A stretch of DNA of 64,000 nucleotides from Proteles cristata cristata (taxonomy: Eukaryota > Chordata > Mammalia > Carnivora > Hyaenidae), in NCBI GenBank assembly GCA_017311185.1, contig JAESUZ010004533.1, positions 620,001-684,000 of the forward strand. Reading direction: 5' to 3'. Under the pieces are notes generated by a model. That model was not told where the DNA came from. It searched no databases and saw only the letters and a program-made list of their open reading frames with translations. Each line of letters opens with the position of its first letter. The first letter of the stretch is position 1. The position numbers and the translations under genes were made by a program. Below are positions 12,625 through 23,479 of this stretch, piece after piece.

Positions 12625-12760
12625 CAGTGTTTCTCAAACCATGTTTGAAAGTTATCTGTACTAGAATCACCAGGGAAGTGTTAAAAGGTATATCCTTAGA
12701 TTCTAACTACAGGCCCATCCAAGATTTGGGTTAAGATCATGAAGTGTTTGAGAACCAGAG
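12625..12760. mobile_element. hAT DNA-transposon fossil (MER5A-like)
   Basis: Imperfect terminal inverted repeats cagtgtttctcaaacc and gtttgagaaccagag bracket about 135 bp. Inside are tagaatcaccagggaagtgt and aggcccatccaagatttggg. This matches non-autonomous MER5A-class hAT elements. No clean 8-bp duplication remains. Confidence 0.75.
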
Positions 12761-12769
12761 TATTAGCAT

Positions 12770-13450
12770 TAATAATATTAGAAGTTGCCTCTAACATCGT
12801 CAGAGAATATGGACTTTATTAAGAAATTTAGAAAAGCTTCGGGATGAATTTTTATCTGCACAAGAACAATACATAAACCATAAATAACTTTAGTTATGCT
12901 TTCAATGTTTTCAAATGACTTCTAGTTAAAACCCAAGGTTTTTGAACAAATTCCTAAGGGACTACCTTGGCGGGGGTGGGGGGGGGATGTTATTAAGAAT
13001 TAGTATGCTGTCCTGTTTAGGGAAGTAATGGAAGTGACCAAAATACACAAACATCTTATTATCACCCCAGATCAAATAGTTTATACTAAATAATGTATCC
13101 TCTGGAGATCTGTCCAGGTAGGGACTTTCTGAGTCCTGTTTCAAGGACCACCTTCTTTCAGGAGGAAGATACTGCAATGACATTCTCCTGGCTGTTGAGC
13201 TGTTTACGTGGAATAAGTACACTGATGGTAGAAAAAAAATGCGGACATTTCCCAGCTGGGCATGAGCAAGAGATTGCCCCTGGTGCTGCCAGTGGCTCAG
13301 AATTCTGTTTATCCTCAAACTGAATTTACACCCACACTTCAGCTTACCTGTGGGTGTGCTTGGCCATGTTGCTTTGACAGTCCATTTTGTCACAACCTTA
13401 GCAAGTACATGATGTGGGTTTAGCAATGGTTGTAGGTATTTATTTCCACT
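12770..13450. other. Non-repetitive, higher-GC block open on both strands
   Basis: A G-run (12970-12987) is followed by about 450 bp of higher GC than the surroundings. The minus strand is open for 193 codons (12962-13543) and the plus strand for 76 (13093-13323). The minus frame runs into the 3' end of the L1 at 13458, and neither translation shows a domain. A spliced exon or a conserved non-coding element cannot be excluded. Confidence 0.3.
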
Positions 13451-14191
13451 TTTCAGACTTTTATCGAGGTATGATTTACAATAAAATGCATCTATTCTAA
13501 GTATAGAGTTAGATAAATTTTGACAAGAATATAGAATAGACATAGAATATTTTCATTACCCAAAAAGGTTCCCTCATGCCACTTTGCAGTCACCCCTCTC
13601 TTTTACCAACCACAGCCTTGAACAACCACTGATCATTTTTCTGTCATTATAGATATTTTTTTAGAATTCCATGTAAATGGAATGATACAGTATACATATA
13701 TTCTTTTGCTCAGTAAAATGTTTTTGAAATTTACCCATTTATTTGCATGTATCAGTGGTAAAATAGTCTGTTTATTCTTATTGCTGAATAGTAGTGCATT
13801 GAATGGGTATCTCACAATTTGGTTATGTATTCCCTTATTGATGGGTAGTTAGGTTGTTTTCCAGGGTTTGGACTATTATGAATAAATCAGCTATAATTAT
13901 GGGATTTAATTACTCTTGGGATTGTGAGACCTTGTGACAGATATATGTTTAACTTTATAAAAATCTACCAAACTGCCTTACAAAGTCATTACACCATTTG
14001 GCTTTCACACTAGCATGGTGTGAGATTTCCACCTGCTCTAGTATTTTTATTGTTAGTCATTCTAGTGGGTTTGTAGTGATATCTTACTGTTATTTAAATT
14101 TGCATTCTCCTGTTGACTAGTGTAGTTTTATATTCTTTGGTGTACTTAGTGGCCATTTGTGGATCTTCTCTTACAAATTGTGTTCAAATCC

Positions 14192-14430
14192 CTTGACAAT
14201 TTTTATTTTTAAAAATTTTAAAAATGTTTATTTAGAGAGAGAAAGCAAGAACACGAATAAGGGGGTAGAGAGTGAGGAGAGAGAGAGAATCCCAAGTAGG
14301 CTCTACAGTTAGCACAGAGTCTGATGCAGGGCTCCAACTCACCAACTCTGAGATCATGATCTGAGCTGAAATCAAGAGTTGGACACTAAATAGACTTAGC
14401 TGTCCAGGTGCCCTTCACTTGACAATTTTT
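14192..14430 (-). mobile_element. CAN-SINE, first of two at one site
   Basis: Inverted degenerate SINE ending in gctgtccaggtgccct, flanked by 13-bp repeats cttgacaatttt(t) at 14192-14204 and 14418-14430. It sits within the L1 3'UTR. Confidence 0.88.
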
Positions 14431-14651
14431 TAAAAGTTTATTTATTTACTCTGAGAGAGAGTGCGAGAGTATGCATGAATGGTGGTAGGGCAGAGAGAGA
14501 GGGAGAGAGAAATCTCAAGCAGCCTCTGTGTGCTGTCAGTGTGGAGCCCTACATGGGGCTCTAACCCATAAACCATGAGATCATGACCTGAGCCAAAACC
14601 AAGACTCAGATGCTTAACTGACTGAGCTAACCAGGTGTCCCAACAATTTTT
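14418..14651 (-). mobile_element. CAN-SINE, second of two at the same site
   Basis: A second inverted SINE (T-rich start 14431, GA block gagagagtgcgagag, end gctaaccaggtgtccc) directly follows the duplication of the first. A third copy of acaattttt at 14643-14651 closes it. The two SINEs therefore entered the same target word in succession and in the same orientation. Confidence 0.85.
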
Positions 14652-14699
14652 AAAATGAATTTTTGTCTTCTTATTAAGTTATAGGTTATTAAATTCTGG

Positions 14700-14895
14700 A
14701 TACAAGTTCTTGTATCACTATATACACATACTCCATACCACTTGATATATCTGTATTTATCCGTATGTGTATATATGTATTATACATATAATAGAAATCT
14801 ATAATAAATTAAAACTATATATTAAATATAGATAAATTGTATATGTATATGTGTAAATGTCTAAAAATATAGATAAAATATATATAAATGTTTAA
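14700..14895. repeat. AT-rich (TATA)-type low-complexity tract
   Basis: Imperfect tatgtgtatatatgtattat-like text that interrupts the L1 3'UTR where the consensus continues with ORF2-end sequence. Probably microsatellite expansion or decay inside the L1. Confidence 0.6.
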
Positions 14896-15393
14896 TCCCA
14901 GCTTCTGGTTTGTGGCTTATCTTTGCATTTTTTTCTTAATGGAGATTGTGAAGATCATATTTAAAACTCCAACTGAAGTTTGGAGTTTCTAAATTATTCT
15001 ATTTAGGAGACTTCTAGTTTTACTTTTTACATTTATGTCTATGATCCTTTTTGTGTTAATTTTGTTTATGATGTGAGGAAAGATCAAAGTCATTTATTCA
15101 TGTGCATATACAGATGTTTTTACCATTCATTGAAAGATTTCTCTCCCTATTGAATTACATTGGCACTTTGTTGAAAAGTAATTGATTAAATATGACTCTA
15201 TTTCTGGACACTATGTTCTCTTACACCCTTCCTATATCCACTCTTACAGAAATACTACACTGTCTTGACTGTTGAGGTGTTATAGTGGATCTTTAGGTCA
15301 GGTAATATAAGTTCTCCAACTTACTTCTTTTCAAAATGATTTTGGCTATTTTTATGTATATTTTACAATCAACTTGTAGATTTCTATGGAAAA

Positions 15394-15998
15394 GCTTCCT
15401 AGGATTTTTTTTTTGGAAATTGTTTTCTTTATAGTAGTAGATATATATAACATAAACTTTGCCATTTTGCCCGTTTTTAGGTATTTAATTCAGTGGCATT
15501 AATTATATTTACAATGTTGTACAGCCATCACCAGTATTTCCAAAAATTTCCATGACTTCAAACAAAACTCTGTACCCATTAAGCAGTAATGCCCAATACT
15601 TCCCAGCCCCTGGTAATCTCTAATCTACTTTCTCTCTATATGAATTTGCCTATTCTAAATATTTCATATAAATAAATGTAATCATACCATATTTGTCCTT
15701 TTGTACCTGGTTTATTTCACTTAGTAATAATGTTTTTCAAGATTCATTCATATTGTAGCATGTGCCAGAATTTCATTCTTTTTATCGCTGAATAGTATTT
15801 CATTGTATGTATACAGCATGTTTTATTAAGCCATTTGTCTGTTGAAGGACACTTAAGTTGTTTCTACCTTTTGGCTGTTCTTAATAATGCTGCAGTAAAC
15901 ATTGGCATACACATATCTCTCTGAATCCCTATTTTTAGTTACTTTAGGTATATGTGTAGGAGTGGAATTTCTGGACCATGTAGGCCTGCTGGGATTTT
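15394..15998 (-). mobile_element. L1 3'UTR fragment nested inside the older L1
   Basis: A second L1 3' end (aaaactctgtacccattaag, agcccctggtaatctctaat, gaatagtatttcattgtatg, aggagtggaatttctgg) interrupts ORF2. The host text gcctgctgggatttt occurs on both sides (15394-15409 diverged, and 15984-15998), which is the target-site duplication. Host ORF2 resumes exactly after it. Confidence 0.8.
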
Positions 15999-16092
15999 AA
16001 TTGAAAATTATGCTGAATTGTAGAAAAAATTGGAATGAATTGATATCTTAACAACTTTGAGTATTCTGATCCAGGAACATGGTATATCTCTG

Positions 16093-16280
16093 TCTTGGCT
16101 TGGGATGTCATAACAAAATATCATAGACTAGATGGCTTAAAAAAAGAAATTAATTTTCTTACAGTTCTGGACGCTAACCTAATTGCCTCCCAAAGGTCAC
16201 ATCTTCAGTACCATCACTTAGGGAATTAGGGCTTCAACACATCAATTTTAGTGAGATACAATTCAGTCTTCAAGCAGTCT
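16093..16280 (-). mobile_element. MaLR LTR fragment (MLT1-like), internally deleted
   Basis: The plus strand reads gggatgtcataacaaaatat, gactagatggcttaaa, ttttcttacagttctgg, then jumps to agggcttcaacacatcaatt and gatacaattcagtcttcaag. These are the two ends of an MLT1-class LTR in reverse, with most of the middle lost. It interrupts the L1 at 13458-16800. There is no coding content. Confidence 0.75.
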
Positions 16281-16799
16281 TCTCATTTAAATCTTATTTA
16301 ATTTTCCTCAGTAATATTTTGTAGTTTTATGTGTACTGCCTATGAACACACTTTGTTAAATTTATTTCTTAGTATATCATGGTTTTTAGATGCTTTTATA
16401 AATGTATTTTTTGTCTTATTTTCAATTGTTTGTATATAAAAATACAAATGTATTTGTCAGTTGATCTTCTATCTTGCAAACTTATTCAATTAACTTGTTT
16501 GTTCTAATGACTTTTTTAAAATTCTTTTTTAAAATTGATTGATTGATTGCTCTTTTTTTTTTATTCTTAAGATTTTCTATATATCCAATCAGGTTGTTTG
16601 TGAATAAAGATAGCTTTGCTTTTTCCTTTCCTATCTGTTTGCTTTATAGTCCTTCCTCTCCCTCTACCCCCGCCACCCACCCCTGTGCTTTATTGCATTG
16701 GCTGAGACCTGCTGTGAGTAGATACCTTTGTCTTGTCTCCAGTCTTATGGAAATGACATGAAATCTTTTACTATTAAGTGTTATATTAGCTGCAGGACA

Positions 16800-17972
16800 T
16801 TGATTTGCATTTTTATATTTGTAGTTAATATGATCAGCTTACTGGCTACATAGGCCTTTTCTTTACCCAGATTCTGTAATCAGTGATTATGGTAGCTTCA
16901 GGCCCCTTAACTCAGTTTCAGTTAAAGAAGTGCTCATTTATGTATTTTATATATTGAGCTGCTGTATAATATTTTATTTTCTAGATTCCATGGCTAAAAA
17001 TAATTTTAAAATTACTGGCATAATGTCACGCTATTGACTTTTATTGAAGTTCAAAGCAACTACTGAACCTCATTGATGAAAATACTGTATATTATGAAAC
17101 TCAATTTTCCTTGAAGAAAGGCCCAAAAGATAAATTCCTACTGGAATTTTGTACCAACATCACACTTAGAATTATTATATAAAAATAGTACAGATCTGCT
17201 TTACAAAGTAATGAAAATTGCTTAATCAATTATATTTTCATTTTTTCCTGAGTCTCATGGAAGCTCAGGGCTAAATTTTGTGCATAATCACAATGATTTT
17301 TATGCTTGCATCATCTTTTCCAGTGCTTTGATATGTTTTGATGTATTTTAACAATCTTAATCTATTTGTGTCTTTTGTTGTAGGTCAACCCAAATCCTAT
17401 TAGAAAGGATTTTGAAGTATCAATAATTATCTCTTTTTGAATTAACAAAAAAGCCATTTCATAAAAGGACCTACCTTTTAAATATTTAATTAGAATAAAT
17501 ACCTACCTTTAAGAGGCTTAATGGAAAGCTATAAATGGAAAGTCTCTAGGCTTGGGAATACAGTCTTTTATTGGCTTGGCGAGATAAGCTTCTAAAGAAA
17601 TAGTTGGAATGATGATCATGTTGAAGTGAAGCTAAAAATGCTTATGACTAAAACAAACAAAGCAAAAACCAGAGACCTGCTGTCTTCTTCAGTCATCCAA
17701 GAGACATGGTTGAATGTCCTGAAAATAACCGAAGAGTGAGACACTAAAGATTCATAGAGCCTGGGGTTTCTGGGTGATGTGGTGAGAGAAAGTTGTGGGG
17801 GAACTGCAGGCCATTTCCCTCTATCCTTGTGCTGAGGAAAATAGGTTACTTTTCTGTGACAAAAGTTTAATTACAGTTTTTAGTTAATATTTGTACCACT
17901 TACTTTAATCACACGTATTATTTGTGCATTTTAATGCTAATTGTAGATGTCTTGACCTAAGAGATAAAACAG
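16800..17972. other. AT-rich DNA without recognised gene
   Basis: Only short open frames; nothing recognised. The segment before the SINE at 17973 is ordinary AT-rich sequence. Confidence 0.5.
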
Positions 17973-18240
17973 AGTGAGAATTGGGGCACCTGGGTGGCTC
18001 AGTCGGTTAAGCTGAGACTTCGGCTCAGGTCATGATTTCATGTTTCATGGGTTTGAGCCCCGGGACGCACTCTGTGCTGATATTCGCTCAGAGCTCAGAG
18101 CCTAGGGCCTGTTTCAGATTCCGTATCTTCCTCTCTCTCAGATTCTGTATCTCCCTCTCTCTCTGATCCTTCCCTGCTCACTCTCTATCTCTCAAAATAA
18201 ATAAAACATAAAAAGTAAAAAAAAAAAAAAAGTGAGGATT
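17973..18240 (+). mobile_element. CAN-SINE (felid type) with internal duplication
   Basis: Head ggggcacctgggtggctcag, body gggtttgagccccgggacgc, CT block and poly-A tail. The block cagattccgtatcttcctct is repeated about 25 bases later as cagattctgtatctccctct, a short internal duplication. The flanks agtgagaatt (17973-17982) and agtgaggatt (18231-18240) are the 10-bp duplication with one mismatch. Confidence 0.92.
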
Positions 18241-18325
18241 ATAAAGAATTGAATTCTCTGACACCTTAAATATTTAATTTTTATATGCAACTATTTGGGA
18301 GAAAAGAAGCAACTTCTACTTCTAA

Positions 18326-18426
18326 AAATATTTTTTAAGTAATTCTAGACCCAGTGTGGGGCTCAAACTCAACAACTCTGAGACTGAGAGTTGCATGCTC
18401 TACTGACTGAGCCAGCCAGGTGCCCT
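18326..18426 (-). mobile_element. Short old SINEC fragment
   Basis: Inverted body ggggctcaaactcaacaact and gttgcatgctctactgactg, ending gagccagccaggtgccct. The gagttgcatgctctac variant marks an older carnivore SINE subfamily. The copy is only about 100 bp and lacks the GA block. Confidence 0.8.
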
Positions 18427-18499
18427 ACAACTTTTATTTTAAAAACTCTCCTGGGTGTGTATATTATAGTATTAAAATGTGTTTTTAATGTTTGAGAGT

Positions 18500-18700
18500 A
18501 TGACTATGTACCAAGTGCAATCCAGTTACTTTACATGCATTATTTCATATTTATTAAACCATAGTTCATGACAATTCTGTGGGAGCAATTATACTTATGC
18601 CCATTTTATAGATGAGAAACTGAGCTTAGGGATATTTAGAAAATTAACAAAAGTCATAATTAGAAAAAGGTAGAACCAGAATTTCAGTCATTCAGCCATA
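18500..18700 (+). mobile_element. MIR SINE fragment
   Basis: The core MIR phrase cccattttatagatgagaaa followed by ctgagcttagggatattt, preceded by catgcattatttcatattta. Diverged mammal-wide element. Confidence 0.75.
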
Positions 18701-18719
18701 ACTGTAGTTGGAAGGCATT

Positions 18720-19445
18720 TAGCTGTAACAGTAGCTTACATAAACAAAACCTTTGTTTTTTTCCTCACATCAAGCTACCTGAGGGTAGGCGATTGCTTGC
18801 ACTGGTTTTGTTGCTCAATAATACTACTATTTATCCTATGTTTCACTGTCCTTAGTAAGTTGACTTTTAATTTTTATAATTTTTGCTTCACAAAATGTAC
18901 CATGCAGGTCCAGGCATCATATGTTCAGGATAGAAAAAGGGTGGATGTGGCAATGCCAGCCAAACTGTGTCACATGGGCACTCTCGACTCCAAAAGAAGC
19001 AGGGAAAGTAAGCTTTAGTTTCCTAATTGCAGAAGAAGGTGGTTGAGGCCTGAAAATGTCTCTTTGGTTGGCCAAACAACAGTGTCTGACACAATGAATA
19101 TTACATGATGCCAATGCTGTCAGGTTAGCACTAGTGGAATTTGATTATGTATAAATTTTAAAGAGATAAAGAAGAGTATTTCACTTCTATTGGGAGTTTT
19201 AATTCGATTTTCCAGTAGAGGGCTTTGGTATACTTTTCTCTGCCTCCTGTCCCCCCATTTTTGCAGTCCTATATTATCTCTCCTAAACATGCCCTTGGAG
19301 TAGATATAGTAGTGTGTATTCTGCCATGGTGTGAGGACAGCAACAAAGGGGTGTGAAGCTGGCCCCTGCTCTGGCTTACAATTTATTTATTTAAAAATTA
19401 TATCACATTTTATCCTTACAGATTAGTTGAAATCTATTTAAATAT
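18720..19445. other. No recognised gene or repeat
   Basis: About 700 bp, with overlapping short open frames on both strands at 18797-19114 and no domain in either. Nothing else is recognised. Confidence 0.45.
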
Positions 19446-19449
19446 AGTA

Positions 19450-19843
19450 AGTTCTTTTTTTTTTAAGTTTTTATTTTTATTCTAGTTAGTTAACAGATAC
19501 AATGTTACATTAGTTTCAGGTATATAATGTAGTGATTCAACAATTCCATACGTCACCCAGTACGACACCCATGACAAGTGCAGTCCTTAATCCCCAACAC
19601 CTGTTTCACCCATTCCCCCTACCACCTTCCCTCTGATAACATTCAGTTTCTTGGTTTGTTTCTCTCTCTTTCTTTTTCTTTATGCTCATTGGTTTTGTTT
19701 CTTAAATTCCACATATGAGTGAAATCATATGGTATTTCTCTTTCTCTGACTGATTTAGCTTAGCATTATACTTTTCTAGCTGTATCTATGCCATTGCAAA
19801 TGGCAAGATTCCATTCTTTTTTATGGATGAAAATATTCCTTTA

Positions 19844-19883
<40 letters not shown>

Positions 19884-20683
19884 ATCGATAAACTCACATC
19901 TTCCTATTCCATTCATCGTTTGATGGATACTTGGGCTGCTTCCATATCTTGGCTATTGTAAATAATGCTGCTATAAATATAGGGGTAAATGTATCCCATT
20001 GAATTAGTATTTTTGTATTTTTTTTAGTAAATATCCAGTAGTGTGATTGCTAGATCCAAGGGTAGTTCTATTTTTAATTTTTTGAGGAACCTCCATATTG
20101 TTTTCCAGCATGACTACACCAGTCTGCATTCCTACCAGCAGTGCAAGAGGGTTCCTTTTTCTCCACATCCTTGCCAACACCTGTTGTTCCTTGTATTTTT
20201 TATTTTAGCCATTCTGATGTGTGTGAAGTGATATCTCATCGTAGTTTTGATTTGCATTTTCCTGACAATAAGTGATGATGAGCATCTTTTTATATGTCTA
20301 TTGGCTATCTCTATGTTTTCTTTGAAGAAATGTTTGTCCATGTCTTCTATCCATTTTTAAATAGAATTATTTGTTTTTTGGGGGTATTGAGTTATATCAG
20401 CTCTTTATATATTTTGGATACTAACCCTGTATTTGATATGTTGTTTACAACTATCTTCTTCCATTCCATAGATTGCCTTTTATTTTTGTTGATTGTTTCC
20501 TTCACTGTGCAGAAGCTTTTAATCTTGATGTGGTCCCAATAGTTTATTTTTGCTGTTATTTCCCTTGCCTCACGGGATCTATCTAGAAAAAAGTTACTAC
20601 AACTGATGTCAGAGAAGTTATTGCCTGTACTTTCTTCTATGATTTTTATGGTTTCAGGTCTCACATTTAGGTCTTTAATACTG
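19450..20683 (-). mobile_element. 5'-truncated carnivore L1, 3'UTR plus ORF2 C-terminus
   Basis: A T-rich tail at 19456 is followed by the inverted L1 3' end (aatccccaacacctgtttca, gagtgaaatcatatggtatt) and then ORF2. The minus frame 20392-20739 carries ORF2 C-terminal motifs ([36 protein letters not shown]) as a C-terminal remnant only. No reverse-transcriptase or endonuclease domain remains. The L1 match ends near 20683. It pairs as an inverted repeat with 20952-21290. Confidence 0.88.
19843..19882 (+). repeat. (TATC)n microsatellite inside L1
   Basis: About nine tatc units replace the usual tatata stretch of this L1 3' region, so the tetranucleotide run expanded after insertion. Confidence 0.9.
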
Positions 20684-20940
20684 GTTACAATGTAGCTGGG
20701 AGATGAGGCAAATATGTATTCTAATAGAAAGGGTGCCATACAACATGACTGGAAGTGGAAATTTCATATTATAATGTTATGAAAGGTGTATATAGGGATA
20801 AGCTTGAATAAGCATGCATTGTTAATAGAATTTAGATGGTAACAATGAAGCAGAGTTATACTTTATCGTTTTGTTAACCTCTAACTGAATAATTGGAATA
20901 GCTAAAAGATAAAATGTAAAAACAAAAACAAAACAGAGTA

Positions 20941-21300
20941 AGTCAGGAAAGACAAATACCATATGATTTCACTCATATGTGGACTATAAGAAACAAAACA
21001 AATGAGCAAAGAGAAAAAAGGGGGTATAGTGGGAAAGAGAAAGAGAGAAAGCATGCAAGAAACAAACTCTTAACTATGGAGAACAAACTGATGGTTACCA
21101 GAGGGGCGGTGGGTGGTAGAATGGGTGAAATAGGTGATGGGGATTAAAGAGTGTACTTGTCATAATGAGCACTGAGTAATGTATAGAATTGTCAAATCAT
21201 GATTTTATATACCTGAAAATAATATAACATTGTATGTTAACTATATTGGAATTAAAATAAAAACTAATAAATAAAAATTGTTAAAAAAAAGTCAGGAAAG
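20941..21300 (+). mobile_element. 5'-truncated felid L1 3' end with 11-bp duplication
   Basis: The flanks agtcaggaaag at 20941-20951 and 21290-21300 bracket ccatatgatttcactcatat, gatgggtgaaa-type 3'UTR text and a terminal attaaaataaaaactaataa tail. It is in the opposite orientation to the L1 at 19450-20683. It has no coding capacity. Confidence 0.85.
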
Positions 21301-21544
21301 GTTAAGACAGTAAAGGAAATCTCACTGAAATTAATAGCTATTAGTAAAGTTATAGCTTCTCTTGGTTAATTGATCTAATTAGCTTTAATGATTTTGCCTT
21401 AAGACCCTCAATATAACCCCTTCATTTAAGAAAGGCTAATATTATAAGGGTAGTAACCAAATGCCCATCTTTATGTCTGGTATCTCTGGAAATTTTTTAT
21501 AAATGAGATATGGGATATAGTTTTATCTGTTACAGAGAGTTACC

Positions 21545-21670
21545 TGGGTCATTCATTCATTCAAGTAATCATATATTGATGAAAGTCAATGCCAGGAAAT
21601 ATATCTAGCCCCAGAGCTACAGAATTCATGGTTCTTTTCTTCAGGAGCTTGTGGTTTAGGAAGGAGTTGG
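21545..21670 (+). mobile_element. L2-like LINE fragment
   Basis: cattcattcattcaagtaat, then ccccagagctacagaattc and ttcaggagcttgtggtttag, follow the order of an L2 3' region. Short and diverged. Confidence 0.45.
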
Positions 21671-21814
21671 TCTTCCAATGCCTGTTCAGCTTTCTCGTTT
21701 TGTGGACCTATGGCCCCTCTATGCCAAAGACCATTTGACTATTTCAGTGAATTTACTGCTCAAATCAGGCAAACCTGCAAAATGAACAGTTAATCAGAAC
21801 ATTCAAACTGCATG

Positions 21815-22061
21815 TTTAAACTGACTTATACTGGGGCGCCTGGGTGGTTCAATCAGTTAAGCATCCGACTTTGGCTCAGATCATGATCTCAGAGCTCATG
21901 GGTTTGAGCCCCGCGTCGGGCTCTGTGCTGACAACTAGCTCAGAGCCTGGAGCTTGTTTCGGATTCTGTGTCTCCCTCTCTCTCTGACCCTCCCCTGCTC
22001 ATGCTGTCTGTCTCTCTCTCAGAAATAAATAAAACATTAAAAAAATTTAAACTGATGTATA
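21815..22061 (+). mobile_element. CAN-SINE (felid type)
   Basis: Head ggggcgcctgggtggttcaa, body gggtttgagccccgcgtcgg, block ctcagagcctggagcttg and tail agaaataaataaaacatt. The 16-bp flanks tttaaactgacttata (21815-21830) and tttaaactgatgtata (22046-22061) differ at two positions. Confidence 0.93.
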
Positions 22062-22229
22062 CTTATGTATGTTCTTGCTATCCAAGAGAAAATATAGAAT
22101 TATTTGTCAAGCTATAATTCTGTTCTTCTTTCCCATGCATACATTAGTGCCTAATGCTGTTAAACTTGACCAAAATATCTGGAAATTACTAACTCAATGA
22201 AAAAATGCAGTTTTACTGCCAGATAAAGG

Positions 22230-22280
22230 ATTTACACATATACATGTATACATATACATATATACATATAAGTATAATCA
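22230..22280 (+). repeat. (TATACA)n-type low-complexity run
   Basis: Imperfect acatatacatgtatacatat repeats. Confidence 0.8.
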
Positions 22281-22479
22281 ATAGAGTACCTAGCACATAA
22301 TAAGTAAATAATTAACAATTCATCAAGTAAATGTTGCTGAATGAAAATACAGCATTGTTTCTCTGCAGAACTGTATTTTCCAAGAGTAGTATGACTCTTC
22401 TAACAAATTCATCCACTTATAAAGAGGTAAACATTTTAGAAAAGTTATAGTTTGTGTTGGTTACTAAGTCTAGTTAGGT

Positions 22480-22950
22480 TCAAATTATTGTACCTTGAGA
22501 GCTTCTATGGCAATTTTCCTGGAAATGCTTTAAGTGGTATGTGAAAGGCTTCTCATGGTGTATCAAAATCCTGTTAAACTGACAAGGTGTTTTGAGGTCC
22601 TTTGCACAAAATGACATAACATCTTCTCTCATGGAGAGCAATGTGCTAGCTGGCAATTGTTTTCTTGCTGCCAGGTTTTGATGGAAGTGTTTTGTTATAG
22701 TAGGTTGGTACATAGTCTTTGACTTTGAGCTTGAAATGCTCAGTGCAGTTGTTTTGGCATTTCTTCGGATGAGGGACTTTAGTGTTGTTAAGTTTGAAAC
22801 ACCCCAAATTTTGAAAGCTCTGTGCCAACATGGGGGTGAGCCATTCATTAATGTATTTTTCTGCAGTATCATTTCCTTTAAATCACAAACCAGTTTCAAC
22901 ACACTTGGTAATTTCAAAATTGGAATGTGTGCCTACTCCCATGGGTAAAG
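22480..22950 (-). pseudogene. Unrecognised possible retrocopy with frameshift
   Basis: Two overlapping minus-strand frames stay open: 145 codons (22480-22917) and 61 codons (22646-22831). Both are rich in Lys, Asn, Cys and Ser. The second frame, read upstream, gives text such as NDTAEKYINEWLTP, which looks more protein-like than the surroundings. That is what a frameshifted processed pseudogene would look like. I cannot assign a parent gene, and no poly-A tail or duplication is evident. Chance is a real alternative. Confidence 0.25.
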
Positions 22951-23019
22951 AGAAGAAATTTATTATAGGTACCATAACTTGATAAGAAATCAGTTTAACT
23001 CTTTGGCTACTAGATGATT

Positions 23020-23240
23020 TATAATAATGCTTTATCAGCATAAGGTACATAGGTCAGAGCTACAACTGTGAACAAGACATGATCCTTGCCATTAAAGAAC
23101 TTATTAAACATGCAGAAATCATGGTAGGTGCAGCCATAGAAGGTTCAAAGCTGGGTGGGTACACACCAGGAAGGCACCCAAGCCGGGGTGGGAGCAGGAG
23201 GCAGAGATCAAGGAGACCTTTGGTGTTTGTGTGGGAGCAG
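23020..23240 (+). mobile_element. L2-like LINE fragment (weak)
   Basis: caactgtgaacaagacatga followed by ttgccattaaagaacttatt resembles the L2 consensus 'gtgaacaaaacagacaaaa... ctgccctcatggagctt'. Diverged and uncertain. Confidence 0.4.
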
Positions 23241-23244
23241 CCAC

Positions 23245-23470
23245 GATATTTCTAGGTTCAAATTCTGACTTTGCCAATTACTATCTCTAGGGACTTGAGC
23301 AAGACACTTAACTACTCTTATGCTGAGCTTCCCCATTTTTAAAATGGGTATAATACTATTACCTAATTCACAAGATTTTTATGAGGATAAAAGATTAACA
23401 TTTATCAAAGACTTAGAACAGTGCCTGGCATAGCAAGTGCTATATGTGTTTGTTAAATAAATACTGTCAT
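23245..23470 (-). mobile_element. MIR SINE fragment, minus strand
   Basis: The inverted MIR core is clear: gcaagacacttaactactct, ccccatttttaaaatgggta, atgaggataaaagatta, agaacagtgcctggcatag. Confidence 0.85.
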
Positions 23471-23479
23471 ACAGATACA

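Larger units (their letters stand above)
13458..16800 (-). mobile_element. Ancient L1 (L1M-type), 3'UTR into ORF2, minus strand, heavily nested
   Basis: The plus strand reads 3'UTR first (ttttatcgaggtatgattta, ttccctcatgccactttgca, aatggaatgatacagtatac), then the ORF2 end (tctatgatcctttttgtgtt, aaatgattttggctattttt), then ORF2 reverse-transcriptase text up to about 16800. It is therefore 5'-truncated on the minus strand. It is split by two SINEs (14205-14642), an L1 3' end (15410-15983) and a MaLR LTR piece (16093-16280). The frame is destroyed by many stops. Confidence 0.85.

Noticed and set aside
14700..14895. TATA-box-like promoter cluster
   Set aside because: Simple AT-rich low-complexity sequence inside an L1, with no initiator or downstream gene.
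20294..20542. Plus-strand frame of 82 codons
   Set aside because: Antisense of the L1 ORF2 C-terminal region. The sense L1 frame on the minus strand explains it.
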